The notes beneath the pieces were generated by a model, which worked only from the letters and a program-made list of their open reading frames with translations, was not told the origin of the DNA and searched no databases. From NCBI RefSeq assembly GCF_022023855.1, contig NZ_CP059452.1:365501-429500 (forward strand): a DNA stretch of 64,000 nt, written 5' to 3'. The DNA is from Azospirillum brasilense (GTDB taxonomy: Bacteria; Pseudomonadota; Alphaproteobacteria; Azospirillales; Azospirillaceae). This document shows positions 53,437 through 62,419 of the stretch, piece after piece; within the stretch, counting starts at the first letter, position 1, and every line of letters begins with the position of its first letter. Position numbers and translations under genes: made by a program.

Positions 53437-55100
53437 CCATCATGACCCGGCCCGATTCCGACACCGAAACCGCCCCCGCCGGAGCGTCCGGCGGCACGCA
53501 AAGCCTGGAGCGCGCGCTGGCCCTGCTGCGTGCCGTCGCGGCCCACGGGGCGGAGGGCGCGCGTCTGGCCGACCTGATGGGGGACACCGCCCTGTCGAAG
53601 GCGACGGCGCACCGCCTGCTGACCGCGCTGGCGCGGGAACGTTTCATCGACCAGGACCCGCGCAGCCGCCGCTACCATCTGGGGCCGGAATTGGATTCGT
53701 TGGGCCGCATCGCCGCCGCACGCCACCGCTCCGAAGGCGAGAACGACACCCTGGCGCCCGGTCCGGCCACCGTTCAGCCCACCGCCTTCCTCCGCCCGGA
53801 TTACCAGGGCGAGGCGATTCCGCTCGCCGATCTGCTGTGCGACCGTCACGCCCGCGCCGACGGCGCCCGCGCCGCCCTGCTGCACGAAAGCGTCGCCGGC
53901 CAGACGACCGAGCTGAGCTTCGCCCGGCTGGCCCGCGATTCGGCGCGCTTCGCCGCGGTGCTGCGCGGCCTCGGCGTCGGGCGCGGCGACCGGGTGGCGG
54001 TGCTGCTGCCCAAGGGGGCGGAGCTGCTGATCGCCGCGCTGGCGATCTGGCGGTTGGGCGGAGTCTACATGCCGCTCTTCACCACCTACTCCGCCGCCGC
54101 GGTTGCTTATCGGCTGGCCGACAGCGAGGCGCGGGCGATCGTCACCACCGGTTTCCTGCGCCGCAAGATCCCACGCGACAACAGCCGCCCCGTGGTGATG
54201 GTGGAGGGGGACGAGGCCTTTGGTCCCGGCGCCGACGCGGTGCCCTTCTGGTCCGCGCTTCATGAATCGGCCCCCTTGCCAGACATCGCCCGCTACGCCG
54301 ATCGCGACGCCTTCGCGCTGATCTACACCTCCGAGGCGGAGCCGAAGCCGCTTGGCGTCTCGCTCCCCGTGATGGCGCTGGCCGGGATCGAGCAGTACAT
54401 GCGGATCGGCCTCGACCTGCGCGACGACGACATCTATTGGAACATGGCCGATCCCGGCTGGGCCTACGGCGCCTATTACGGGCTGGTCGGGCCGCTGCTG
54501 CTCGGGCGCACGACGATCTTCTGTGACGGCCCCTACGACGTGCGGCAGGGCTACCGGATGCTGACCAAGTTCGGCGTCACCAACCTGACCTGCGCGCCGT
54601 CCCAGATCCGCGCCTGGCACAGCGCCGACCCGGAGGGCGGTCCGCACAAGCTGGCGCTGCGCATCCTGTCGGTGGTCGGCGAACCGTTGCCGCCGGAACT
54701 GATCGGCTGGGCGAACCGGGTGGTCAGCGTCCCTTTGCTCGACCAGTACGGGCAGCGCGAGACCGGCATCTTCATGATGAACCGCTACGACCCCGGCCAC
54801 GCCGACCGCACCGCCGATTCCTCGCTGGGACGGCCCCTGCCGGGCTTCCGCGTGGTCATCCTCGACCCGCAGGGGCGCGAGGCGCCGGTCGGCGGCGCGG
54901 GCGAGATCGCCATCGACGTGGAGTCCTCGCCGCTCTTCTGGTTCGACGCCTACGCCAACGATCCGGGGCGCACCGCCGCCCGTTTCCGCCACGGCCGCCG
55001 CTACTACCTCACCGGCGACTGGGCGTTCCTGGACGGCGACGGCAACATCCATTTCCGCGGCCGGGCGTCAGACGCCATCGTCATGCAGCAGGCGGATTGA
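53430..55100 (+). CDS. IclR-type HTH fused to degenerate AMP-binding (acyl-CoA synthetase) domain
   Basis: The 556-residue protein begins with an IclR winged helix at residues 23-95 (TQSLERALALLRAVAAHG, LSKATAHRLLTALARERFI, RRYHLGPELDSLG). The normal IclR effector domain is absent. Residues 120-556 are an adenylate-forming ligase N-domain: ELSFARLARDSARFAAVLRG, DQYGQRETG (A5), YYLTGDWAFLDGDGNIHFRG (A7-A8). The ATP loop, normally YTSGTTGxPKG, reads YTSEAEPKPLG (residues 299-309), and the chain stops in the A8 hinge (GRASDAIVMQQAD), so the C-terminal subdomain with the catalytic lysine is gone. It is probably a regulator that uses a dead ligase as sensor. Start at 53430 has AAAGG. Confidence 0.88.
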   Translation: MDPIMTRPDSDTETAPAGASGGTQSLERALALLRAVAAHGAEGARLADLMGDTALSKATAHRLLTALARERFIDQDPRSRRYHLGPELDSLGRIAAARHRSEGENDTLAPGPATVQPTAFLRPDYQGEAIPLADLLCDRHARADGARAALLHESVAGQTTELSFARLARDSARFAAVLRGLGVGRGDRVAVLLPKGAELLIAALAIWRLGGVYMPLFTTYSAAAVAYRLADSEARAIVTTGFLRRKIPRDNSRPVVMVEGDEAFGPGADAVPFWSALHESAPLPDIARYADRDAFALIYTSEAEPKPLGVSLPVMALAGIEQYMRIGLDLRDDDIYWNMADPGWAYGAYYGLVGPLLLGRTTIFCDGPYDVRQGYRMLTKFGVTNLTCAPSQIRAWHSADPEGGPHKLALRILSVVGEPLPPELIGWANRVVSVPLLDQYGQRETGIFMMNRYDPGHADRTADSSLGRPLPGFRVVILDPQGREAPVGGAGEIAIDVESSPLFWFDAYANDPGRTAARFRHGRRYYLTGDWAFLDGDGNIHFRGRASDAIVMQQAD

Positions 55101-55112
55101 GGAGCGGCGTTT

Positions 55113-55213
55113 GCCCCCACCCCGGCCCTCCCCCGCCGGGCGGGGGAGGGTGATTATAGCGAAGCGACGGCAGTTCCCTCCCCCGCCCAGCGGGGGAGGG
55201 TTAGGGTGGGGGC
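55113..55213. repeat. Intergenic nested-palindrome repeat, copy 5 (type B)
   Basis: Starts GCCCCCACCCCGGCCCTCCC and ends GGGTTAGGGTGGGGGC, with two CCCTCCCCCGCC/GCGGGGGAGGG hairpins and an unrelated AT-containing middle. It lies between convergent stops and may terminate both transcripts. Confidence 0.8.
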
Positions 55214-55224
55214 AATGTTCGCCC

Positions 55225-56115
55225 TCACACCTTCCCGCGCAGCAGATTGACGATGCCGGAGAAGTCCTTTCCCCCAAAGCCCGCGTTGCAGAACAGCGCG
55301 TACATCTGCGCCGCCTCGCCGCCGAGCGGCAGCGGGCTGCCGGTGCTCTGCCCAGCCTCCACCGCCAGCTTCAGGTCCTTCAGCATCAGCGCGGCGGCGA
55401 AGCCCGGCTGATAGTCGCGGTTGGCCGGCGAGGTCGGGACCGGACCGGGCACCGGGCAATAGCTGGTCAGCGACCAGCACTGGCCCGACGACTTCGATGC
55501 CACGTCGAACAGCTTTTGCGACTCCAGCCCCAGCTTCTCGGCGAGCGCGAAGGCTTCCGACACGCCGATCATCGAGATGCCGAGGATCATGTTGTTGCAG
55601 ATCTTCGCCGCTTGGCCGTTGCCCGGTCCGCCGGTGTGCACGATGGCCTTGCCCATCGCCGACAGGATCGGCTCGGCGCGGCGGAAGGCGGTGTCGCTGC
55701 CGCCGACCATGAAGGTCAGAGTCGCCGCCTCGGCGCCGCCGACGCCGCCGGACACCGGCGCGTCGACCATGGCGTGGCCCGCCGCCTCCGCCGCCGCGGC
55801 GACGGCGCGGGCGCTGTCCACATCGACGGTGGAACTGTCGATGAACAGGCTGCCCGGCTTGGCCTTGGCGATGATGCCGTCCGGCGCCGTGTAGACCTCG
55901 CGCACATGCTTGCCGGCGGGCAGCATGGTCACGACCACCTCGGCCTCCCCCGCCGCGGCGCCGGGGCCGGTGGCGATGGTGGCGCCGGCGTCGCGCGCGG
56001 CGGTGCAGGCGGCTTCCGACAGGTCAAAGGCCAGGACGGTGTGGCCGGCCTTCAGCAGGTTGCGCATCATCGGCGCACCCATGTTGCCCAGCCCGATAAA
56101 GGCGATCGTCGCCAT
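55225..56115 (-). CDS. mmsB: 3-hydroxyisobutyrate dehydrogenase
   Basis: The 296-residue protein has the Rossmann start IAFIGLGNMGAPMMRNLLKA, the substrate motif DAPVSGGVGGAEAATL and the catalytic lysine in GNGQAAKICNNMILG. It oxidises 3-hydroxyisobutyrate to methylmalonate semialdehyde in valine breakdown. It is 45 bases downstream of the isobutyryl-CoA dehydrogenase gene, in one operon. Ribosome site GGGGAAA. Confidence 0.93.
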   Translation of the reverse strand: MATIAFIGLGNMGAPMMRNLLKAGHTVLAFDLSEAACTAARDAGATIATGPGAAAGEAEVVVTMLPAGKHVREVYTAPDGIIAKAKPGSLFIDSSTVDVDSARAVAAAAEAAGHAMVDAPVSGGVGGAEAATLTFMVGGSDTAFRRAEPILSAMGKAIVHTGGPGNGQAAKICNNMILGISMIGVSEAFALAEKLGLESQKLFDVASKSSGQCWSLTSYCPVPGPVPTSPANRDYQPGFAAALMLKDLKLAVEAGQSTGSPLPLGGEAAQMYALFCNAGFGGKDFSGIVNLLRGKV

Positions 56116-56160
56116 TGCGTTTCCCCTAGTCTTACTGTGACGCTGTTTGTTGTGATGCTG

Positions 56161-57300
56161 TCAGCCGCCGGTCAGGTGGCGGGCGATGATGACGCGCATG
56201 ATTTCGTTGGTGCCTTCGAGTATCTGGTGAACCCGCAGGTCGCGGAAAATCCGCTCGATCGGGTACTCCTTGATGTAGCCGTAGCCGCCGTGGAGCTGCA
56301 GCGCCTCGTTCACCACCTGAAACCCCACGTCGGTGGCGAAGCGCTTGGCCATCGCGCAATGGGCGGTCGCCTCCGGCGACCCGGCGTCGAGGCTGGCGGC
56401 GGCGCGGTGCAGCATCAGCCGGGCGGCGTCCAGCTCCGTCGCCATGTCGGCCAGCTTGAACTGCAGGGACTGGAAGGCGTTCAGCGGCTTGCCGAACTGC
56501 TTGCGCTCCGTGGTGTAGGCAATGGCCTGCTCCAGGCAGAAGCGCGCCCCGCCGACCGAGCAGGCGGCTATGTTCAGACGCCCGCCGTCCAGACCCTTCA
56601 TGGCGATGCGGAAGCCCTCGCCCTCCTCGCCGATGCGGTTGGCGACGGGCACGCGGCAGTTCTCGAAGATGACCGCCGAGGTCGGCTGGCTCTTCCAGCC
56701 CAGCTTGTGCTCCTGCTTGCCGAAGGACAGGCCGGGCGTCCCCTTTTCCACGACGATGCAGGAGATGCCCTTGGGACCGGGTTCGCCGGTGCGGACCATA
56801 CAGACATAGACGTCCGACGTGCCGCCGCCGGAGATGAAGGCCTTCGAGCCGTTCAGCACGTAATGGTCGCCGTCCCGCTCCGCCCGCGTGCGCAGCGAGG
56901 CCGCGTCGGACCCCGCCCCCGGCTCGGTCAGGCAATAGCTGGCAAAATGCTCCATGGTCGTCAGCTTGGGCAGGAAGCGCTCACGCTGCTCCGCGTTGCC
57001 GAAGCGGTCGATCATCCAGGAGGCCATGTTGTGGATGGAGATGTAGGCCGCCGTGGACGGGCAGGCCGCCGACAACTCCTCGAAGATCAGCGCCGCGTCC
57101 AGCCGCCCGAGACCGGAGCCGCCGAACTCCTCCTCCACATAGATGCCGGCGAAGCCGAGTGCGGCGGCCTGCCGCAGGGTGTCGACGGGAAAGACGCTGT
57201 TCTCATCCCAGTGCGCGGCGTTCGGCGCCATTTCCTGCTGCGCGAAATCGCGCGCCGTGTCGCGGAACGCCTGCTGCTCCTCCGAAAGCGCAAAATCCAT
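56161..57300 (-). CDS. Isobutyryl-CoA dehydrogenase-type acyl-CoA dehydrogenase
   Basis: The 379-residue FAD enzyme has [36 protein letters not shown] and the catalytic glutamate in [11 protein letters not shown]. The sequence [15 protein letters not shown] is characteristic of ACAD8-like isobutyryl-CoA dehydrogenases, which fits coupling to mmsB. ATG at 57300 has GGGGAGG. A reading frame that continues upstream to 58362 crosses the gntR gene and is not real. Confidence 0.9.
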   Translation of the reverse strand: MDFALSEEQQAFRDTARDFAQQEMAPNAAHWDENSVFPVDTLRQAAALGFAGIYVEEEFGGSGLGRLDAALIFEELSAACPSTAAYISIHNMASWMIDRFGNAEQRERFLPKLTTMEHFASYCLTEPGAGSDAASLRTRAERDGDHYVLNGSKAFISGGGTSDVYVCMVRTGEPGPKGISCIVVEKGTPGLSFGKQEHKLGWKSQPTSAVIFENCRVPVANRIGEEGEGFRIAMKGLDGGRLNIAACSVGGARFCLEQAIAYTTERKQFGKPLNAFQSLQFKLADMATELDAARLMLHRAAASLDAGSPEATAHCAMAKRFATDVGFQVVNEALQLHGGYGYIKEYPIERIFRDLRVHQILEGTNEIMRVIIARHLTGG

Positions 57301-57404
57301 GCGCATCCTCCCCAGAACCGCAGTGGCCCGGAGATCCATGACGGATCTCCGGTTCTCATTGTTGGATGGAAGGACTATCATGCTGGATACGCGCTGTCCA
57401 TCTC

Positions 57405-57414
57405 TTGTATACAG
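57405..57414. promoter_or_regulatory. MatR-type GntR operator, site 1
   Basis: TTGTATACAG, core GTATAC, between the divergent isobutyryl-CoA dehydrogenase and gntR genes. It matches the TTGTATACAA-like sites described for MatR (GntR family) in rhizobial malonate operons. Confidence 0.6.
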
Positions 57415-57462
57415 AGACGGGGGCGGCGGAAAGCCGCGGACTAGGAAGGGGACACGCTCGGG

Positions 57463-58158
57463 ATGAGCGACCGGATTGCCGCCAGCAAGACCACCGATAA
57501 GGGCGCCACCCGCGCCGACGAGGTGCGGCTCGCCATCGAGGAGGACATCTTCCTGGGCCGGCTGCGCCCCGGAACACGGCTGGACGAGGAAAGCCTCGCC
57601 CAGCGCTTCAACATCTCCCGCACCCCGATCCGGGAGGCGATCCTCCAGCTCGTCCACGCCGGGCTGGTGGAAAAGCAGCCGCGCCAGGGGGCGGTGGTGG
57701 CGCCGCTGAAGCTGCACCGCATGGTGCAGATGTTCGAGGTGATGTCGGAAATCGAAGGGCTGTGCGCCCGCTTCGCCGCCCGCCGCATGTCGGAGGAGGA
57801 GAAGCAGGCCCTGAAACACCTGCACGACACCTCGAAGGCGCATATGGAGGCGCGGGAGCTGGACGCTTACTACGCGGTAAACCGCTCCTTCCACGAGGCC
57901 GTCCAGGCGGGCAGCCACAACGAGCCGCTGCAGGAGATCGCGCGCGGCCTGTTCGCCCGGCTGGCGCCCTACCGCCGCTACCAGCTCAACCACCCCTACC
58001 GCGTCAAGGACAGCTTCAAGGAGCATGACGACGTGGTGGAGGCGATCCTGGTCGGCGACCCGGAGGCCGCCTACGCCGCCATGCGGCGCCATGTGACCAT
58101 CCAGATCGACATCTTCACCGAGTTCGTGTCCATTATGGGCGGAAACGAAATACAATAA
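57463..58158 (+). CDS. matR: GntR/FadR-type regulator, MatR-like
   Basis: The 231-residue protein has an N-terminal winged helix ([25 protein letters not shown], residues 39-63) and a C-terminal FCD ligand domain with metal histidines ([20 protein letters not shown]). It precedes a malonyl-CoA synthetase gene, and GTATAC operators lie on both sides of it. This is the arrangement of MatR, which responds to malonate. It could also control the divergent valine genes. Confidence 0.85.
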   Translation: MSDRIAASKTTDKGATRADEVRLAIEEDIFLGRLRPGTRLDEESLAQRFNISRTPIREAILQLVHAGLVEKQPRQGAVVAPLKLHRMVQMFEVMSEIEGLCARFAARRMSEEEKQALKHLHDTSKAHMEARELDAYYAVNRSFHEAVQAGSHNEPLQEIARGLFARLAPYRRYQLNHPYRVKDSFKEHDDVVEAILVGDPEAAYAAMRRHVTIQIDIFTEFVSIMGGNEIQ

Positions 58159-58167
58159 CCCGGTCTT

Positions 58168-58177
58168 CCGTATACAA
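58168..58177. promoter_or_regulatory. MatR-type GntR operator, site 2
   Basis: CCGTATACAA, same GTATAC core as site 1, 73 bases upstream of the matB ATG and just after the gntR stop. Confidence 0.6.
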
Positions 58178-58249
58178 AGATGTGGCCGACAACAGGTGCC
58201 CGTGCTACACCCTGGACACCGGATCACCGGGTGCATGGAGGGAATCATA

Positions 58250-59806
58250 ATGTCCGACGTGGGTGGCAATCTGTTCGAGCTGTTCCGTTCCCGCTTTCCG
58301 GCGGACCGCAGCCGCCCCTTCGCCGAGACCGAGCCCGGCACCGCCAACGCCCGCACCGTCACCTACGGCGATCTTGAGGCGTTGACCGGCCGTTACGCCA
58401 ACCTGCTCGCCGACCTCGGCCTGAAGAAGGGCGACCGGGTCGCCGTCCAGGTGGAGAAGTCGGTCGAGAACATCATCCTCTATCTCGCCACCGTGCGGGC
58501 GGGCGGCGTCTTCCTGCCGCTGAACCCGGCCTACACAAAGGCGGAGGTCGAGTATTTCCTGACCGATGCCGAGCCGCACGTCTTCGTCGCCCGTCCCGAA
58601 TCCGCCGACGCGCTGCGCGAGGTCGCTGACAAGGCCAAGGTCGCCCATCTGCTGACTCTCGGCACCCACGGCGACGGCACCCTGCCGGAGCAGGCCGCCG
58701 GCAAGGGCACGGACTTCGCGACCGTCCCGGCCGAGGCCGACGATCTGGCCGCGATCCTCTACACCTCCGGCACCACCGGGCGGTCGAAGGGGGCGATGAT
58801 GAGCCACCGCAACCTCGGTTCCAACGCGCTGACGCTGCACAAATACTGGGGCTTCCAGCCGGACGACGTGCTGCTGCACGCCCTGCCGATCTTCCACACG
58901 CACGGCCTGTTCGTGGCGACCAACTGCGTGCTGCTGAACGGCTCCTCCATGCTGTTCCTGCCGAAGTTCGACGCTGAGCAGGTCATGGGGCTGCTGCCGC
59001 GCGCCACGGTGATGATGGGCGTGCCGACCTTCTACACCCGCCTGCTCGCCCATCCCGGCCTGACGCGCGAGGCGACGGCGCACATGCGGCTGTTCGTTTC
59101 CGGCTCGGCGCCGCTGCTCGCCGACACGCACAAGGAGTTCTCCGCCCGCACCGGCCACGCGATCCTGGAGCGCTACGGCATGACCGAGACCGGCATGCTG
59201 ACCTCCAATCCGCTGGACGGCGACCGTATCCCCGGCACGGTCGGCTTCCCGCTGCCGGAGGTGTCGGTGCGCGTCGTCGACCCGGAGACCGGCGCGAGCC
59301 TCGGCACCGACGCGATCGGCATCATCGAGGTGGCCGGGCCGAACGTCTTCTCCGGCTACTGGCGGATGCCCGAGAAGACGAAGCAGGAGATAAAGCCGGA
59401 CGGCTTCTTCATCACCGGCGACGTCGGCAAGGTGGACGGGCGCGGCTACGTCCACATCGTGGGGCGCGCCAAGGACCTCATCATCTCCGGCGGCTTCAAC
59501 GTCTACCCGAAGGAAGTTGAGACGGTCATCGACGGCATCGACGGGGTGGTCGAATCGGCGGTGGTCGGCGTCCCGCACCCCGACTTCGGCGAGGCGGTGA
59601 CCGCCGTGGTGCTGCGCAAGCCTGGCAGCGCCACCCCGGACGAGGCGGCGGTGATCGCCGTCTGCAAGGAGCAGCTCGCCAACTTCAAGGTGCCCAAGCG
59701 CGTCTTCTTCATGGACGAGCTGCCGCGCAACGCCATGGGCAAGGTGCAAAAGAACCTGCTGCGCGACGCCCACAAGGATCTGTTCACTACGGCGAAGGCG
59801 CGCTGA
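58250..59806 (+). CDS. matB: Malonyl-CoA synthetase
   Basis: The 518-residue adenylate-forming enzyme has an intact P-loop [19 protein letters not shown]5 [10 protein letters not shown]8 [16 protein letters not shown] and the C-terminal catalytic lysine in [13 protein letters not shown]. Sequence texture ([30 protein letters not shown]) is that of MatB, which makes malonyl-CoA from malonate, ATP and CoA. No malonyl-CoA decarboxylase (matA) or transporter is adjacent. GGAGGG precedes the ATG. Confidence 0.92.
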   Translation: MSDVGGNLFELFRSRFPADRSRPFAETEPGTANARTVTYGDLEALTGRYANLLADLGLKKGDRVAVQVEKSVENIILYLATVRAGGVFLPLNPAYTKAEVEYFLTDAEPHVFVARPESADALREVADKAKVAHLLTLGTHGDGTLPEQAAGKGTDFATVPAEADDLAAILYTSGTTGRSKGAMMSHRNLGSNALTLHKYWGFQPDDVLLHALPIFHTHGLFVATNCVLLNGSSMLFLPKFDAEQVMGLLPRATVMMGVPTFYTRLLAHPGLTREATAHMRLFVSGSAPLLADTHKEFSARTGHAILERYGMTETGMLTSNPLDGDRIPGTVGFPLPEVSVRVVDPETGASLGTDAIGIIEVAGPNVFSGYWRMPEKTKQEIKPDGFFITGDVGKVDGRGYVHIVGRAKDLIISGGFNVYPKEVETVIDGIDGVVESAVVGVPHPDFGEAVTAVVLRKPGSATPDEAAVIAVCKEQLANFKVPKRVFFMDELPRNAMGKVQKNLLRDAHKDLFTTAKAR

Positions 59807-59895
59807 GGCGCGCCGGGCTTCCCCTCTCCGGTCAAATCCGTATAAGGTTCGGCTTTTTTCCACCCGGTGGGTTGTGGACAGGCCATCGGCGACTC

Positions 59896-59911
59896 GATAC
59901 GCTGCCGTATG
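59896..59911. promoter_or_regulatory. TetR autoregulatory operator
   Basis: GATACG-CTGC-CGTATG, 19 bases before the tetR ATG. The arms and N4 spacer match the dyad upstream of liuA at 42991-43006. Confidence 0.6.
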
Positions 59912-59929
59912 GTCTCCGGAGTGTTACCG

Positions 59930-60496
59930 ATGGAAGCGAAGACGCTGAACCGTGAATCTTGGCTGTCCGCCGCCTTTTCCGCCCTGGCGGAGGGCGGCGT
60001 CGAGCAGGTGCGGGTCGAGCTTCTGGCCAAGCGGCTGAAGGTGACCAAGGGCAGCTTCTACTGGCACTTCCGCGACCGGATGGAGCTGGTGGAGGCGATG
60101 CTGGAGGGCTGGAAGACCGGCCGCATCGAGGCGATCAAGGCGCAGACCCGCCTGGACGGCCGCACGCCGGCCGAGGGGCTGCGCCACGTTCTGTCGCTCT
60201 ACGGCGGCAGCAGCAACCCGCGCGGCATCGCCATCGAGTTGGCGATGCGCGACTGGGCGCGCCGCGACCCCCGCGCGTCGGAGATCGTGGCGGAGGTCGA
60301 CCGCGAGCGTTTGCGCTGCGTGTCGGACCTGTTCGCCGGCCTGGGGCTGGACCCCGACGACGCCTTCGCGCGGGCGTATCTGTTCTACTCGTTCATCTTC
60401 GGGGAAGGGCTGCTGGCACGCTCCGCCGCGCCGGACCGGTTCGAGAAGGCGCGGGACATCTGCGGGAAAGTGCTGGTGCCGGAGGGGGTTGTCTAG
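59930..60496 (+). CDS. TetR family regulator, probable liu regulator
   Basis: The 188-residue protein has an N-terminal TetR HTH (LLAKRLKVTKGSFYWHFRDRMELVEAMLEGW, residues 32-63) and a helical C-terminal ligand domain. The ATG at 59930 has GGAG; an alternative at 59909 would lie in the operator. The dyad in its promoter recurs as a four-half-site array at liuA, so it probably represses the leucine operon and itself. TetR proteins with this job (LiuQ) are known in other proteobacteria; whether this is an orthologue is not shown. Confidence 0.87.
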   Translation: MEAKTLNRESWLSAAFSALAEGGVEQVRVELLAKRLKVTKGSFYWHFRDRMELVEAMLEGWKTGRIEAIKAQTRLDGRTPAEGLRHVLSLYGGSSNPRGIAIELAMRDWARRDPRASEIVAEVDRERLRCVSDLFAGLGLDPDDAFARAYLFYSFIFGEGLLARSAAPDRFEKARDICGKVLVPEGVV

Positions 60497-60509
60497 CGAG
60501 CGCGGTGTT

Positions 60510-60618
60510 GCCCCCACCCTTCCCACGGCTTTGCCGCGGGCCCCTTCCCTCCCCCGCTTCGCAAGGGAGGGAGACCAATCCCCTCCCCTGCGAAGCGGGG
60601 GAGGGTCAGGGAGGGGGC
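60510..60618. repeat. Intergenic nested-palindrome repeat, copy 6 (type B)
   Basis: Starts GCCCCCACCC, contains CCCCCGCTTCGCAAGGGAGG facing CCCCTGCGAAGCGGGGGAGG, and ends GGGAGGGGGC. An extra small hairpin CCACGGCTTTGCCGCGG is inserted near the left end. It lies between convergent genes. Confidence 0.8.
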
Positions 60619-60639
60619 AAGCGTTGCCCCACCCGCAAG

Positions 60640-61818
60640 TTACGTCCCCGTCCCGCACACCGGCGCGAAGGGCAAGCCCGCCTGATCCAGCGCGCGGTCG
60701 ATCACCTCGTCCGACGCGCCGTCGAACAGTTGCAGCAGCAGTTCATCCACCACCCATTCGTTCGTCGGGGTCAGGGCAGCAAACAGGTCGGCCATGACCT
60801 CCGCCTGGAAATCGTCGCGGCGGTTGTCGCTGCCCTCGTAGCCCATGCGCTTGGCCGTGGCGATGGCCACCTGAAAGGGCGGCACCAGGACCGGCGCGAC
60901 CGACGCCTTCTTCAGCACCGCCCGCAGCCCCAATGCCCCGTCGTCCCAGGCCAGCTTGCGGGCGTTCTCCGCCGGGATGCCGGCCTTTGCCCCCAGCCCC
61001 GCCGAGAACAGCGCAACGTCGCCCGCGCACAGCACGCGGAACAGCAGCGCCGCGGTGAAGCGCCCGTTGGCGTGCAGCCAGCGGGCCACCGCCTCCACAT
61101 CCTCCGAGCCGCGGAGCGCCGGACGCAGCAGCCGCAGCGTCGCCGACTCGCGGCCGCGGTTGGCCAGCCGGTCCACCAGATCCTTGGACAGGCCATGGCT
61201 GTGGGCCAGCGTGGCGCGCATCGCGTCGGAGACGAAGGCGACCAGCCGCTCCACCACGGCCAGCGGCAGGCCGGGGCGGGTTGCCGCGGCCTCGCTGACC
61301 ATGCGCACCCGGCCGAAGCGGTCCAAGGCCCGGTGCAGCGCCGGTTCCGCCACCTCCGCACCGGGGTTGCGCAGCAGGGCGGTCACCACCGCGACGTTGC
61401 CGGTCTCGACGACGGCCCCAGCCACCCGCGCCGACACGGTGTGGCGGTTGGCGACGGCCATGTGCTTGCCGGCGTCGGGGTCCGCCAGCACGTCGAGCAG
61501 CAACTCGTCGCTCAGGCTCCCGGCGTCGCGCAGGATCGGGAAGGCCACGCGGGCCACGTCCTTCACCAGCCGCTCGGCCAGCTCCGCGGTCAGCATGGCG
61601 TTGTTGCGGATTTGCCAGGCCACCGCCTCGCGCACCGCCACCTGGGCGTCGGCGGCGAAGCAGTGCATCACCTCAAGCGCCAGCGACCGTTCGGCGTCGG
61701 TCAGCCCGCCTTTCTCCAGATCGCCGGCCAGCTTCTGCATCGTGTCGATGCGGGCCTCCGCCGACGAGGATTCGAGCAGGCGCTCGACGTCGCGGATGGA
61801 CAGGGATGAGTCGGTCAT
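60640..61818 (-). CDS. DUF2336 protein
   Basis: The 392-residue, all-helical protein resembles the alphaproteobacterial DUF2336 family: HEAT-like repeats (AVREAVAWQIRNNAMLTAEL, VSARVAGAVVETGNVAVVTAL) over residues 30-260 and a conserved C-terminal half. Function is unknown; the repeat structure suggests protein binding. It starts at 61818 with only a weak ribosome site and ends next to the marR-type gene with a 50-base gap. Confidence 0.8.
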   Translation of the reverse strand: MTDSSLSIRDVERLLESSSAEARIDTMQKLAGDLEKGGLTDAERSLALEVMHCFAADAQVAVREAVAWQIRNNAMLTAELAERLVKDVARVAFPILRDAGSLSDELLLDVLADPDAGKHMAVANRHTVSARVAGAVVETGNVAVVTALLRNPGAEVAEPALHRALDRFGRVRMVSEAAATRPGLPLAVVERLVAFVSDAMRATLAHSHGLSKDLVDRLANRGRESATLRLLRPALRGSEDVEAVARWLHANGRFTAALLFRVLCAGDVALFSAGLGAKAGIPAENARKLAWDDGALGLRAVLKKASVAPVLVPPFQVAIATAKRMGYEGSDNRRDDFQAEVMADLFAALTPTNEWVVDELLLQLFDGASDEVIDRALDQAGLPFAPVCGTGT

Positions 61819-61868
61819 GTGCGGATGCCTGCGGGTGGGAGATGCATAAGGCTGTTCAGTCAAGCCAC

Positions 61869-62405
61869 TCAATCGAGGCCCTGGCCGGCGTAGCGGACCA
61901 TATCGCCCCAGATGCGGTCGAGCCGGCGCAGCGTGCGGTAGGCGGCCTTCAGGTCGGCCGCCTCCGCCTCGTTGCGGACCAGGGCGCTGGCCTGCACCTG
62001 CTCCAGATTGAACAGCTCGTCGCGCAGCGTCCGTCCCTTGTCGGTCAGGCGCAGGCGGGCCGTGCGGCGGTCGCGTTGGCTGGCGCCGCGGTCGATGTAG
62101 CCGGCCTCGACCAGGATCTTCAGGCTGTAGGAGGCGTTGGACCCAAGATAATAGCCGCGCTCCATCAGGTCGCGGACCGACGGCTCGTCGTCGCCGATCA
62201 GCATGACCATCAGCGCCTGAACCGGCCCGATGTCGTCGATCCCCTGCCGCAACAGGCCGGCCCGCACGACGTCGAGGAATCGGCGGTGCATCCGCTCGAT
62301 CAGCCGGGCGAGCCCGTGATACTCGGCCAGTTCCGTCGCATCGATGGCGTCCGGTTTGGCTTCGGCCGGCTTGGATTCGGCGCCCGCCCGGCGCTGCGTG
62401 CTCAT
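61869..62405 (-). CDS. MarR family regulator
   Basis: The 178-residue protein has a MarR winged helix: LMVMLIGDDEPSVRDLMERGYYLGSNASYSLKILVEAGYI, followed by the wing SQRDRRTARLRLTDKG. It is of the LdtR-like subgroup known in alphaproteobacteria for envelope and stress control; that parallel is from family memory. GAGAGACGAGGG precedes the ATG at 62405. It lies 14 bases downstream of galE and may be co-transcribed with it. Confidence 0.88.
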   Translation of the reverse strand: MSTQRRAGAESKPAEAKPDAIDATELAEYHGLARLIERMHRRFLDVVRAGLLRQGIDDIGPVQALMVMLIGDDEPSVRDLMERGYYLGSNASYSLKILVEAGYIDRGASQRDRRTARLRLTDKGRTLRDELFNLEQVQASALVRNEAEAADLKAAYRTLRRLDRIWGDMVRYAGQGLD

Positions 62406-62419
62406 CCCTCGTCTCTCCG

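Noticed and set aside
53430-55100. Reading the IclR and AMP-binding parts as two overlapping genes
   Set aside because: There is no stop codon between them and no convincing ribosome site and start codon at the junction near residue 105-125.
57301-58362. A long N-terminal extension of the isobutyryl-CoA dehydrogenase frame
   Set aside because: It runs antisense through the complete gntR gene and its promoter; the family start and the GGGGAGG ribosome site are at 57300.
31272-60618. A CRISPR array or tandem repeat explanation for the palindromic repeats
   Set aside because: The copies are single, 5-15 kb apart, differ in sequence and have no spacer structure.
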